The position numbers and the translations under genes are program-made. Below, piece after piece: positions 1-13,981 of a stretch of 64,000 nt of DNA; position 1 is the first letter of the stretch; every line of letters starts with the position of its first letter. The stretch is from Diphasiastrum complanatum (Eukaryota > Streptophyta > Lycopodiopsida > Lycopodiales > Lycopodiaceae), in the NCBI GenBank assembly GCA_029204225.1, contig CM055100.1, positions 34,030,645 through 34,094,644 on the forward strand, given 5' to 3'. Below the pieces are notes generated by a model. That model was given only the letters and a program-made list of their open reading frames with translations, did not search any database and was not told where the DNA came from.

Positions 1-740
1 CCATTCCCACTTTGGAAGAGGCTCTGATATCACTTTTACAACTAGGAAGAGCTGCCCACCAAGCCTTTGAGTTGATGTCCACCAATGTCTCCAAAGCCCT
101 CCAATGCTTCAATGCTCCTAAGATTCTTCGAAAAGTAGACCATCAAAGTGGCCTCAAGAATTTACCACCCAACTATAGCTAGATCCAAGCATAAGCAAGA
201 CCTATCTAGCACCCCCTTGCTAAACCACAATCACTACCATTACAATCACAAGCATGTTCAAGATCCTACCAGTTAGAAATCAGTTTTGATCTGATTCATT
301 AATATAAGCTCTAAATGTAATGATGTAATTATTGTACAGTTTATTTGGTTTACTGTATATGGTTGTGATCGTGATGTGACCCATTAGGATATATTGATCG
401 GACACTAATCCCGTAGCCGATTACTTGGGTTAGCCGAGTAGCCACACGTAGGAAAAGTTAGCATGTACATAGTTATTTACAGTACTTGCTATACTTGGTG
501 GCATGTCCCAAGTTTGTCGGTCGAATTTGGCCATATTGGGCCTGACCTTAGTTTGACAGGTGGTAGGCCAATTTTAGGACACCTGCCTTTTCATGCAGTT
601 TGTGAATACTCTATCTGTACAGTGTTTCTTTGTAATCTATTAACTTTTGTTGTGCCATATTTGAGAGCTTGTGAGGAGTGGCTATGGTGATTGGGTGATG
701 TGATCTGCATACTGCACTAGATTCTATTGAAATTTCAACT
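1..740. other. Non-coding, with LTR-like primer-binding motifs
   Basis: No credible coding region. A minus-strand TGATATCAGAGCC lies at about 20-33 and a plus-strand TGATATCAGAGCGG at 741-754. Both resemble the initiator-tRNA-Met complement that primes Copia elements. The sequence before the second could be an LTR ending near 737 (..TTTCA), but no partner LTR is visible. I infer old LTR-retrotransposon debris. Confidence 0.3.
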
Positions 741-754
741 TGATATCAGAGCGG

Positions 755-2776
755 CAGGGTGTTGCAGTTATGCACGATCCGGTGGAGCTATGGGATAGCG
801 TCTTTCACCAGGAAAAATAGCACTCAAAGCGTCTCAGGAGAGAGGACTTCATACAAGAGGGTATTGGCAGTCCAAATGGCAAGAGACAACAAAGTTCCTT
901 CGATCAGAACTTCAAGGAAGATCAGAACGATCATCATAGGTGAATTTCGGGTCACAGAGAAATTAACGGTGTATCGCTTTGGAAAGTGGCTGTGACATAA
1001 AGTTGGCGAGTACTTCATCAATTATTGAACGGAGTGGATCAGAATGGGCTGCAAGGTAGTGGTAACTCAGGGCTGAGTGGATTTTGAAATCCATTTATAG
1101 TGTGGGGAGAAAAGAGCAGTTCTTTGAATTGCCAAAAAGTGGCCTAGTTGAAGAAAAAATGGAAAGTCACGAATCTTTCTCTGTACTTGATGGAATTGAG
1201 CACTGTAAATTTCTACCTGGCACTGTATGGGTGAGATCAAGCGATTGCTATAAGGGCAGGGTCAGCCATGGAGCAGACTATGAGCAATTAGTTCTCTTTC
1301 TCGTAAGTTATGGAAAAGCTTTGCCAGGGTTTTTGAAGACAAAATTGTCATTTTCTCCTGGTGGTGAGCAATTTAAGGAGCTGTAACAGACTACAGGTGG
1401 GCGCCCTAGCAGCGCGACCCAGGCTGCAAATGGCCATTGCTGGCCGTGGAGGGAATAAGATGCTAGAATGATCCATATCTAGGGTTTTCTGGTTATCCAC
1501 CATAGCAAGGAGTAAAGAGAATTCGAAGGAGGAGAGGATGGTCCGAGGGCAGCGTCGCGCGCTCCGAAACAAGATGGGCCATAGTGTAGTTTGGGATCCA
1601 GTGGTTGCAAGATCTTGAATCAGCGCGCAGATTTGATGATGACCATTTGATTATGAAAGATGCACCATCAACGGTCTTGATCGCATACCTCGAGGAGCAA
1701 TATGGATCATTGGATACAACTAAACCGTTGGATGGGCTTTGAAAGGGCCATGAAGAAATGAAGGAAAGAAAACCGTCTCTCTTCATTAAAAAAATTTCGT
1801 TGAAATGGTGTAAGGGACATGAAGTTTAAATTGGACATTTCTTCATCAAAAGTCTTCAAAATGAAGAATCAGTTCAAAATGCAAGCTAATTCTTTGGTAA
1901 GGGCTATCTTTGGCTAGAAGGCACCTTTTTTGACAATCCTTGGGCCAAAATGGTCCCTGAAACTGGCTGCTCATAGCCAGTGGATAGAGCGACGTCATAG
2001 AGTAGGGAGAAAGGTGTTTTGGAGAGTTTTCATCACCATTCTATCGAGCGGAGTGCAAGTGACCTAGTGATGGGCTACATTGGCCATTTGGATACCGAAG
2101 GGCCAAATTTGGGGCAAATTTTGGCTGGTGAAACCTGCTACAGGGTAATACAATGAGGCATTATCACTTTGGAATCATTATGACTTACTCTTGACATGGT
2201 AACAGGCTGTTTGAAAGTGATAATGCGGTATGGGGACGAATGGTAGTGGAATTGTGTGGAGAAAGCTAGTTTTGGCGACGAAAGTGTAGTTTGGCGTTGT
2301 GACTACTCATCATGGGCGACAATTTTGAGAGGGCAACAATCACAGGTGAGAGGTAGGCATAGTATGCCAGTTACAGGTGAAAAATTCTTGTGATCAGGTT
2401 CAACTTTTGGGGTTCGAACCAACCAACGTCAGGTGGCGTTTTGGGGGAATGCTCTCACAGACATGATCGGTAGTGACATTGTCGAGTCAGGTGATAGCTG
2501 CATTGACACACGCATCTGTAGCTTGAAAATTTCTCATTCGGAGAAAAATATAGGCTAGCTTGGAGGTATACACATTTTGGCAGTCACGGGTTCCTTGAGC
2601 TCCACCATGTGGAAAGGTGGTCCATGATGATGCAATCGATCGTTCTGATCAGTTCGCAATGGTGAGTTTGCTTGTGGTATTGGTTCTTCAGCAATAGAAG
2701 GTTCTGCGGGTATGTCTATTGCTTGAGTTTTTTCCTCCTCTTACGCCTTCTGCACCCAATGGCGTATCTTTTGATA
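755..2776. other. Unassigned, probably repeat-derived
   Basis: Only short open frames occur (for example 1084-1386 plus) and none has a recognisable domain. If the motif at 741-754 is a true primer-binding site, this would be the leader of a decayed LTR element, but I see no protease, integrase or reverse transcriptase motif. Nothing else can be supported. Confidence 0.3.
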
Positions 2777-3635
2777 CTATCTGCCCTGCTCCCTTACGTT
2801 TGGATATGGTCTTGTAGTTGAGGGTTGATCATCAGATACTGATGGGAGTGGTGAGGGTGCCACTTCCTTCCGCTTTTGTGCTCGCGTGACTGCTAGCACT
2901 GGGACATGGAAATGTTGTTTTTCTGGTGGCATCCCTTCAGGAACTGCTGTAGGTTGTATTGTGATTAAGTTCAATGGTGCACTCATTCCATGTCTTAATG
3001 GACAATTTCTGTAGCAGTGTCCATAACCGCATTCTCGACAGAAGGATGTGTCTTAGACTCATTTTTCTTACACGACTCCCTCTTAAACTTAGAATTCTTA
3101 GAAGATTTATTCTTTTGAGTAAATAGAGCATTTTCTGAATCACCATTGTCGTCATAGCATTCATGAGCTTCTACTTCCTCCTTAACTCCGTCTATTGCCT
3201 TTTGAAGTGTCATTGTTGCATCTTTCACCAATAAGGTTCGAGTTGTGTGGAATGACCTGGGTAGGGCTCACTGAAGTGCTCGCCAGTTTGCTAGCAAGCC
3301 ATGTTAGTTTATCCCTCAGAGAATTACTGTGGATTGCGCCACAAGCCCAAAGCCTCCTGGCTGAATGGGCCAAAGCTGAAGCAGATCCAGTGATACCAGA
3401 GCCCGTATACTGTGCGGACAATGAAGGAGCGAACAACATCCTCCACATTGGGACAACATGGAAAAGCGAAGAACAATTGATCTTGAGGTGCTTGAGGCCT
3501 CTCCTCCACACATGCAACAATCTCCATCAACTCATTCATCTCCAATAAGGACTCCATCCTCACCTTCGAAGTAGAATAGTTGATTGAGGTAAGCTTGTCA
3601 TTGCTCTCCAACATAAAGCCTCCACTTGTAGCCAT
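2777..3635 (-). pseudogene. Degenerate Copia gag (frameshifted)
   Basis: Reading down from 3635, the minus strand begins MATSGG and carries a gag N-terminus. In a second frame near 3212-3290 it has ALPRSFHTTRTLLVKDA, which closely matches [17 protein letters not shown] in the Copia gag at 31.3 kb; the shared helix KAI..(V/I)(K/R)EEVEA follows. A zinc-knuckle-like CRECGYGHCYRNC lies near 3005-3043, one residue shorter than the standard CX2CX4HX4C. At least two frameshifts and a stop separate these blocks. No protease or pol follows. The matching LTR and primer site lie just upstream at 3960-4608, so this is the 5' end of one truncated minus-strand element. Confidence 0.7.
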
Positions 3636-3959
3636 GTTGAAGTGACCTGATTTTCTTCTTTCAACCTGTTCCAATGCACAAAGCACTCTCTTGGAAGTTA
3701 AAAAATAAACTCAAGAATAAATCACAAAGATATAGAACCTCTCAAATCTCTTCTAGCACTTCTAACTAGAAGCCAAATGTGAAATCGGAATTGATCAAGT
3801 ATATAAGCCTATGTTGAGTTTTGACCTACAAAAGATCAATTCTACACATGCAAAAATGCTGATTTTTTAGTAGAAATCAATCTAGCATGCTCTAGGATTG
3901 GTAACTCCTCCAAATCCTTGCTAAAGATGGCTGCTCCTTTCATAACCTGAAACACAAGA

Positions 3960-3971
3960 GCTCTGATGCCA
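3960..3971 (-). other. Primer-binding site of minus-strand Copia relic
   Basis: Minus strand reads TGGCATCAGAGC, one base from the canonical TGGTATCAGAGC complementary to initiator tRNA-Met. It directly abuts the CA end of the LTR at 3972. Confidence 0.7.
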
Positions 3972-4608
3972 TGTTCAAGATCCAATCCATGTCCCTGATC
4001 TTTGGTTACAATAAGGAGCAAACCAACAATCCTGCCAATGTAGAAAAATCAGCATCTACATACAAAATGAGATGCAAACTCTAAGAGATACCGATCAAAC
4101 ATGAACCAAAACATAAAATATGTTTGTTGTCCATACAATTACAATACCCTACTATATTTCACACGTGTGGAACCGAAAATAGCAATAAATGATTATTCTA
4201 CACACAAGATTGCAAGATAACATCATGAGAGTGCACCAATGAGTAGTAGAACCCAAAGAGAACCATGTATAATGATGAATTGAGAGATAGAAGAGAGAAG
4301 ATGTGTCTCTTCACGAGCTGCATCCTTTTATAGAGTTTTCAAACCCTATTTGGTCACTTGGCTTTCCCTCCAAAATGTAAACCCTACTATTTTTGGGTCT
4401 AGATTCAATGTACCCAAAGTTCAAATTTGAATCTCTCTCAAACTCGACTACCAACTTTCCCACACTCTCAAAAAGTGTTTATTGAATGTATTTTAAACTA
4501 ATATAACTTCAAAAAGTTTATCTCTAAGTCTAAAATGAGTTTTGGCCTCATATTGACAATTTACCAAAATATGACTAAACTAGACTAAACTAGTTGAAAT
4601 CTCTCACA
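3972..4608 (-). repeat. 5' LTR of truncated Copia relic
   Basis: Bounded on the minus strand by TGTGAGAG at 4608 and ..TTGAACA at 3972, next to the primer site. A TATA box (CTATAAAAGG) is visible near 4322-4335, as expected for an LTR promoter. No second copy of this LTR is in the window, so the element is incomplete. Confidence 0.6.
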
Positions 4609-4628
4609 GGCCGCTGTCACGAGCTGAA

Positions 4629-5788
4629 ATGAAATTATTCCGGCATCAAGTGCAGGTTTACAGCCAAACCTTAAATAGCTATGAGGCAGAGTTCGATAAG
4701 TACAAGGCAAGTGCCAACCAGGAGTTGGCTCAGGCAAAGCAAGCCCTCAAGGTCTGCCAAAAGTTTATGGAGCAAAAATCCCTATCCGTCCCGGTGGCAA
4801 TTCCAGTGCCACCTATCTTCGACGCTACACACGCAAGCTCCAGTCAAGAAAAGAGAAAACAAGCAGCAGGGCCGGGTAGTCCAGATCAAGGCTTGAGCGC
4901 ATAGGATCAGGGGCCCTACGATATAGGAGCCAACACTCAAGGGCAAGATACAGGCCCATACACGAGCCAAGCGCCAGTCTCATCTTCACAGGGCTCGAGA
5001 TCGATCTCCACCAGCTGCGTATTTAGGAAGCCAGTCTCAGTCGAGGACGAAATCAATACATATATGGCGCAGTTCCCCCATGAAAGTTTCCGCGGCGATT
5101 GGCAATTATCCGTATCCATAAAGGAGATCAAGGAAAACGAGCTGGCATATATTCCTACCTTAGGAGATCAGCCAACATGGCAGAAACGACTGTTCAAATG
5201 TGACCCTGCGACCATGAGGGCATACATTACCAGTCCAAGACAATTGCGGGCCAATGCCCACTACCTCTCATACCCATGTCGATCTAAACGGTTGGAGTGT
5301 GGCACCACCCCCTTGGATCAAATCACCATTCATACCATGATTTGGCCGAAAATCGAATCAAAATACTGGTGAAAAATGGACGTAGATGCTCAAAGGGATC
5401 TCGTTTAGTTTTCGCAACAATTCCTCACTTGTCCGGATCCAACAGTTCGCAGGGCTGCACATTACACCCAGGACTTGAAATATTTGATGGGAGTCCCCAC
5501 CAAATGGGACAATATTTTACCAGTTATTTGTTTTGATCCGAATACCGCCCTAGTCTCAGAAAAAATTGAAGACCAACTACTAGTGGCGCGAGTGTACTAT
5601 AGAGCGGGACTACTCGGCGATCCCTGGCCCAACAGATTTTAGCAATCGATTGACCAAAATTGGCTTACTGGTGTGCATAAATCCTTCTACACCCAGAAGA
5701 ATAAGATGACCCTAGCCAGGTTGGAATTCATGGAAGACGTCACTGGATATCTCATCCACCAGAGGCGCACCAGGCGAATGATCTACTG
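4629..5788 (+). pseudogene. Unrecognised repeated protein family, degenerate plus-strand copy
   Basis: Plus-strand open segments in at least two frames. The first (4629-4904) looks like a helical, coiled-coil-prone region followed by a polar linker. The second (5064-5372) has ELAYIPTLGDQPTWQ and SPRQLRANAHYLSYP, then continues past a stop and shift with RVYYRAGLLGDPWPN and QWLTGVHKSFYTQKNK-like text to about 5788. I do not recognise the family. A second, diverged copy lies in opposite orientation at 6720-6990, so it is probably a transposon- or gag-derived protein and not a single-copy gene. The frame is broken here. Confidence 0.45.
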
Positions 5789-6700
5789 AACCGGCAGAGT
5801 GTCGAGGGACCGGCACTACTTCAGGCCGTGGGTCCTTTTGGGGTATTTCCAACATGTTGTAAATAAATAATATTGGCTAATAAAATGTGTTGCAGGGGCA
5901 TGACATCCTACGTGTATAAGCCCATGGCCCAATGAGCACGCAAGTCAAGTTGTAAATAGAATAAAGGACTTGGGCCTTTTTGTAAATAAAATAAAACTTG
6001 AGGCCACAATGTCAAGTTTGTAAGCTTAGAGAAAAACTTTCCAAGTTGGGTCCAATTTGAGACTCACATGAATCATGTGAAATCCAATGTACTTTTTTAA
6101 GACCCTTAGATTAAGTTGGGTCCAAAATGGAATGGACAAAATTAGTGTACATATTTTTAGAAGTAGCCAATAGGATTTTGGGGTAAGGGCCTTCCCCATT
6201 GATAAAAAAACACCTCTTCTACTATATTTCCATGCTTAATGAAAAGGAGGAAACTCTAACATTTTTGGAAGAGAAGCATTCTGTAGTGGGTTTCTTTCCT
6301 TGCCTAACCCGAATCCAAGATCTGGTCAATCTAGCATCAAAGAGACAAAGCTAGTTGTCATGCGTAGGTTCGTTCCCATGAGAGCGATAGTATAGTTCGG
6401 ATTTCAACATGAATGGAGGATCCAAATCTAACTCTAACATCCATTAACCCTAAACATTAACACTACGATCCATTAACACTACACATCCACAACAAAGATA
6501 GCTTACTCTTTCTCTCTCATAAAAAGTATAATAACATACAATCCCAATAACATTCAAATCCAACAATTAGCAAAAACCAAAGAAAGCATGAGAGATGGAG
6601 AAGGAAAGAAGAAAAGCAAGGACATTCATCAATCCATTTTTGAAGAGAACCAATTTGCTTTATTGAAACGAGGAAATGAACATGAGAAGCAACTCGAGTT
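5789..6700. other. Non-coding stretch
   Basis: AT-rich sequence without convincing frames. It separates the two inverted copies of the unrecognised repeat family and is probably repeat-derived. Confidence 0.3.
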
Positions 6701-6709
6701 GGTCCCTTT

Positions 6710-6990
6710 TTATAATAGAGAGGAGGACCTTGGCCTCTGATATGTTTCAGTTGTAGGGCTGATGGATGATTGGCCAATTGGGCGTATGATTGGTGATTTT
6801 GTCCATAGCCAATCCCAAATATTTCCATTTATTCCTTCGCGGCATTGGCACATAATAGGGATCGACCCGCAATTGGCGAGGGCTGGCGACGTAACTCCTA
6901 ATTGATTCCGGAGTTTTCTAATTCTCCATGCTGGCTGCTCTCCCAATGCAGGTATTTTGTCCAACTCTTTGCCGGCCTCTATTTCGGAGG
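6710..6990 (-). pseudogene. Second, inverted copy of the unrecognised repeat family
   Basis: Minus strand gives ELDKIPALGEQPAWRI and, in a shifted frame, ASPRQLRVDPYYVPMPRR followed by DKITNHTPNWPII. These align with ELAYIPTLGDQPTWQ, SPRQLRANAHYLSYP and DQITIHTMIWPKI of the plus-strand copy near 5130-5370. The fragment is short and frameshifted. Function unknown. Confidence 0.45.
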
Positions 6991-7875
6991 TCTTAAGATG
7001 GGTGACCCAAATCTGACTTGTCCATTTTCCATTATTGAGATGATAACATCTTCATCCTATCATATGTAATGGTCCATTTCATAGAGTTTGTTATTAGTTG
7101 AATGAATCACTATCATTGAGTGAGGTGCTCAACCACACAATAAATGGTCAAACTCAGTTAATCACCTATATGTGACTCGTGAGTGTTATGGAGTCTTGAT
7201 TGATCCATTGAGGGGCCAGGCAATGCAAGGGAGAAGCAGATTCAAAATTGTCAATGGAGAGGATGCCAAAAAGCAATGCTCGTGAAAAAGGTTCACACCA
7301 AACATTTTGGAAACCTCACAAGATTTTGATGAAATCAATATCGGGCTGGAATAAAACCTTAAAACCAAAACTTCATAACTAAAACTAACTGATATTGAAC
7401 CATTAGAAAACTTACAAAGTATAAACCAAAGCGATAACAAGTGCATTCTAACAAACTAGTTTGTTTGCATTTGTCGATTCTTTGTGAGCTCGACATTGCC
7501 TAGCCATTCTGGGCAATGGTGGCCTTTGGTGTCCCATTCCTTAAAGTGCAGCCTTGGCCATGCCATATATTAACCACATTCATAAAAAGAATGTCTTTTA
7601 AGGAGGCCTATCCGACAGGTCACGTCGTGCCCATGGAAGGCTATGGCACATATTGCCTTCTTTCTGCCACATATTGCCCTCAACCGTTGGATATCTGTGA
7701 TAGCCGTTCTGGCTAACCTATTGTGCCCGTGTCATCAAGTGCGCTACTGTGGTGCTTTTTATCCCGAACTTTAGGATTCTTCAATTACTCGTTCATTTTT
7801 CTCTTAGAAACCCTAAAGATTAGGGCTCACGTCATTTTTCTCGAGAACCCTAAAAGCGAGTAGGGTTTGTAATGA
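6991..7875. other. Non-coding, no recognised element
   Basis: Short frames only. The last part (7740-7875) becomes more GC-balanced and leads into the G-box cluster, so it may belong to the upstream promoter. Confidence 0.3.
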
Positions 7876-8395
7876 CACGTGGTGTTCCTTTGATGGTAAC
7901 CGGGGAAACCGGCACCTGCCGGTCTTCAGGTAACTAGGGCTTCACGAGAAAAGGCCCTCACCCTAGCTCCCACCCTTTAAATGGAAGGGAGTCTATCTAC
8001 GCTAGCCCAATTGGATAGTCGCCACGTGGTAGAAATACCACGTGGACTATTTTCAACGGCAAAGATGAAGAGGGTCTTAGTCACACAGGATACTATACGT
8101 CCTTACCACTTGGATTGTGGCCACCTGGCAGTTTTGCCACGTGGAGTGTTTTGTATGGCTGGTTGTGGAAACGTGGCAGAGTCTGTACGTTTCGGGATGA
8201 GATCCAACGGTGGAGAGCTCTACGTCCCCTCGTGCCAATAAGAATCGAGCCATCAATCTGGCGTCTCATCGCATCATAACAGCACGCCACGATTTATTCA
8301 TCACAGCCGTTGGATTCAATCACAAACGTTCACATGTGGCCACGTTGCTTTGAGCTCAACCGTTGTGAATCCTCCAAGTGGCAGGCTGGCACGTG
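7876..8395 (+). promoter_or_regulatory. Cluster of five CACGTG G-boxes
   Basis: CACGTG occurs at 7876-7881, 8023-8028, 8039-8044, 8138-8143 and 8390-8395; a random 520-bp stretch would hold about 0.1. The second and third sit in a near-perfect 36-bp palindrome at 8015-8050. G-boxes are bound by plant bZIP and bHLH factors in light, abscisic-acid and stress control. The cluster precedes a CT-rich leader on the plus strand, which suggests a host promoter, possibly that of cyclin T whose first coding exon lies 12 kb downstream; that link is inference. Confidence 0.55.
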
Positions 8396-8448
8396 CCGAG
8401 AATCCAGCGGCTGGAGCCTCGAATGCGTCGTCCCAGTAAACCCCATCG

Positions 8449-8479
<31 letters not shown>

Positions 8480-8850
8480 ATCTCTGTCTGCGGAAGAAAA
8501 AAGAAAGGGAAAAGAAAACTGAAAGAAAAGCTGCTGCTGCTGCTGCTGCTCCGATGCTTGGCGATGGACGATCGATCGATCGATCCATCCATTTCTTCAG
8601 CTGCTGCCAATCCCTGGAAATTCTGATATGCGAGGGAGCGAGCGCTTTTCTGCATTCATTCATCCATTCATTGTCAAGGGAGCTTCAGTATTGCCCTCAG
8701 TTTTGCCTTAAGCAAGATAATGAGCATCCATTCTCGTTTATCATCCATTCATGCCTTTCGATCATCTCTGCGCTTTAGCTTTTGTTATTCACTCCGTCGG
8801 CAATAGGCAACGCGCTGTTCTTTGCTTGCAGTCTTCTTTCGGAGATAATA
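8396..8850 (+). promoter_or_regulatory. CT-rich, simple-repeat leader, possible host 5' UTR
   Basis: Contains (CT)n at about 8451-8479, a purine run, (GCT)n near 8530-8550, repeated GATC near 8568-8584 and CATT/CATC runs near 8652-8672. (CT)n runs are typical of plant core promoters and 5' UTRs. No long coding frame starts here. It could be the non-coding first exon of the cyclin T gene or of an unrelated transcript; a cDNA would decide. Confidence 0.35.
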
Positions 8851-10315
8851 GGCTCCGGAAGATTGACTGAAATGTTTTGTTGTTCCGGAATTGCAAGCGC
8901 TTGCTTGCCACGGTCGCTGCTGCTGCCAGGATGATGATGATGATGAGGCTAGGCAGTTAAGAACTGCTGAGTGTTTACAAGGAAGCGCGGAGGTCTATTT
9001 GGATGCTCAACAATGACCTGCTGTTCTTCGTTTTTTAGGAGGGGTGATGATGCAAATCGTTTGGAAGGTAATCGATTCTATTCAGCCGTGGCTGTTCCTG
9101 TTGCTGCGTTAAGGATGTGAAAAGGTTTTCTAAGGTTGGCTTGTAGCGACACATTTGTACAGTGGTGGGCTTTGATTTAGGTGAGGGCTGATCGTTCCTT
9201 TGGGATGGTTTTCCGTGGCCAAAAAGTACAATAGGGATCTTCGGAAAAGCTATTTATTGCCTGGAAACTTACAAGCTTAGCTCATTACGCTTCTTACATT
9301 CACAACCTTGAAGGCTGAAGATCTTGCATCCTAGTAAGGGTTTTGCCAGGGACATCGCCAATTGCGGCAATCTCCAGAATCATCCAGCCAATCGGAAAAC
9401 TTGAGTATTAAGATCTTTATCAGATTCATTCTCTTTGACCTTCTCTAAAAGTGGCCAATATTGCATGTTTGTGAATCCCTTTTGTTACTATTGACCACTG
9501 CTAAAGCGAATGATTATTTTATTCAAAGCAGTTTAAGTAAGGTCAGTATATCTTTTCCGACTCCCATTTAGCTTTTAATCTGATTTTACACTCTCAATAA
9601 GTGTATAATTCTTTTTGCTTAGCATTGGTCTTTTCACAAATATACGTTGATGAGCTATATAGGTTATTCCTAAATCTGTCAAAACGTTGCAAGGTTGATG
9701 TAAGTCTTTTCTTTTGGGATGCAGTTGTTATTCTGGAGGACCTGCATGAACTTTTGCATCAACTAATTCTATGAATTTGCCTCAGCTTCATGAAAAGCTT
9801 CTGGCTCATTCAAAAATAGTATTGAGCAATCATTTCTTGAATCCAAAATTGATCGTATTTGCTAAATTCATTAAAGTAGCTTACTTCTTTGACAGCCCAA
9901 CATCTGTTGTTTATATGGCCGTAAAGTGGAGCGGTAAATGCCAAGAAAATGATACAATGTATTGTCAACGTCATGTATCCTACACAATCTTGCACTCACA
10001 ATAGGATTGATGACATGTTCAAGTATTTTGATCACCTAATTCCAACAAACCCTCACTTGATCAAAACACTGTACACTAATGTATTTTCCAGTTTAACCCT
10101 CTCTTAGAACCTTCTACACATAAATGCCCGTCAAGTACAATTGAAACTTCAAGCCGTCTTTTGCATGTACAAGGTTTCCTCTATTGTACACCTTATACAT
10201 TAATGTGTGCCTTTGTTCTAAATTGACAAAGCTATCAAACTAGAAATTTTTCATAATATCATTTCTTCTTCTTGAGCCAGGTCAGCTTCAAGTGGCTGAG
10301 CGTCATCGTGTGCCT
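8851..10315. other. Non-coding, nothing recognised
   Basis: AT-rich, only short frames. If the leader at 8.4-8.85 kb belongs to cyclin T, this is the start of a very long first intron. Confidence 0.3.
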
Positions 10316-10357
10316 AAATTTCTTTGGATTGTGACCAAGTTTTCCACAATATGTGCA
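10316..10357 (-). pseudogene. Copia gag zinc-knuckle relic
   Basis: Minus strand encodes CTYCGKLGHNPKKF, i.e. CX2CX4HX4 with the last cysteine changed to phenylalanine. This is the retroviral/Copia gag zinc knuckle. Flanking minus-strand frames are broken and no pol motifs are nearby. Confidence 0.5.
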
Positions 10358-11109
10358 CTTCTAATCATCCATCATGCTTTTGCTTGCCTTTGAGAAGTGA
10401 GCATATTCATTATCACTACTAGTTCTGTCGTTCCATCTTTCTTGCGGATTAATAGCTTGGATGCTTGTCATCCTGGGTGTCTATGCAAGGGCGGAGGCAT
10501 AAGATTCTGGATGATTGTTGAGAAGCAGAATTATCTTCTCATCTTCATTAATTATACATTGGATGGCAACAAGCTTTTGAAAATGATTTGCAACTTCTGA
10601 AAATGCTCACTCAAGACATAGACTGACGTTTGAAAGAGAGGAATGGTTGGATATGGTGGTAGAGAGGCTCTAAAATTAGAGATGTGAGGAATGAAGGTGA
10701 GTGAGCCCATGAGGTAGTCAACAATACTACAACCACCACTATCAACATTCGTGGAGGTTTAGGAGGAAAGTAGCAAGCCATTATTAACATGTCCGCCTCC
10801 AGTTCAAGAAAGTTTCCTACTATCTATGGAAACCATGCCATCACATCTTGTCCAACCACTGAGAGGTCGGTCATAGATCATCTCTGAAAAGGCAAGCATT
10901 TCCTCTTGAATCCTTGCTACTTGTTGAACGAATCTCATCATGATGCATAGATTCTTAGGTAAAGCTTGAAACAAATGGTAGATCCCTCTATTGACTTTGT
11001 GTGTTCGATGAAAAACCAAATGTTGCCATCTTGGATAAACTCCTGTAAATCCTTGATGTCGCTGAAGAATGAATCCCATTGTAGGTCCAAAAATTTGATT
11101 CTTATTGGA

Positions 11110-13900
<2,791 letters not shown>

Positions 13901-13981
13901 CACAAAACCGCACGAGTTAGCACAATGAGGAAGACAAGTGTCAACGTTGAATGTCAATTGTTATCCATGTCCAAAATAAGT

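Noticed and set aside
253-264. TGTTCAAGATCC here and at 3972, as possible paired LTR ends
   Set aside because: Similarity stops after 12 bases, so no LTR pair can be supported.
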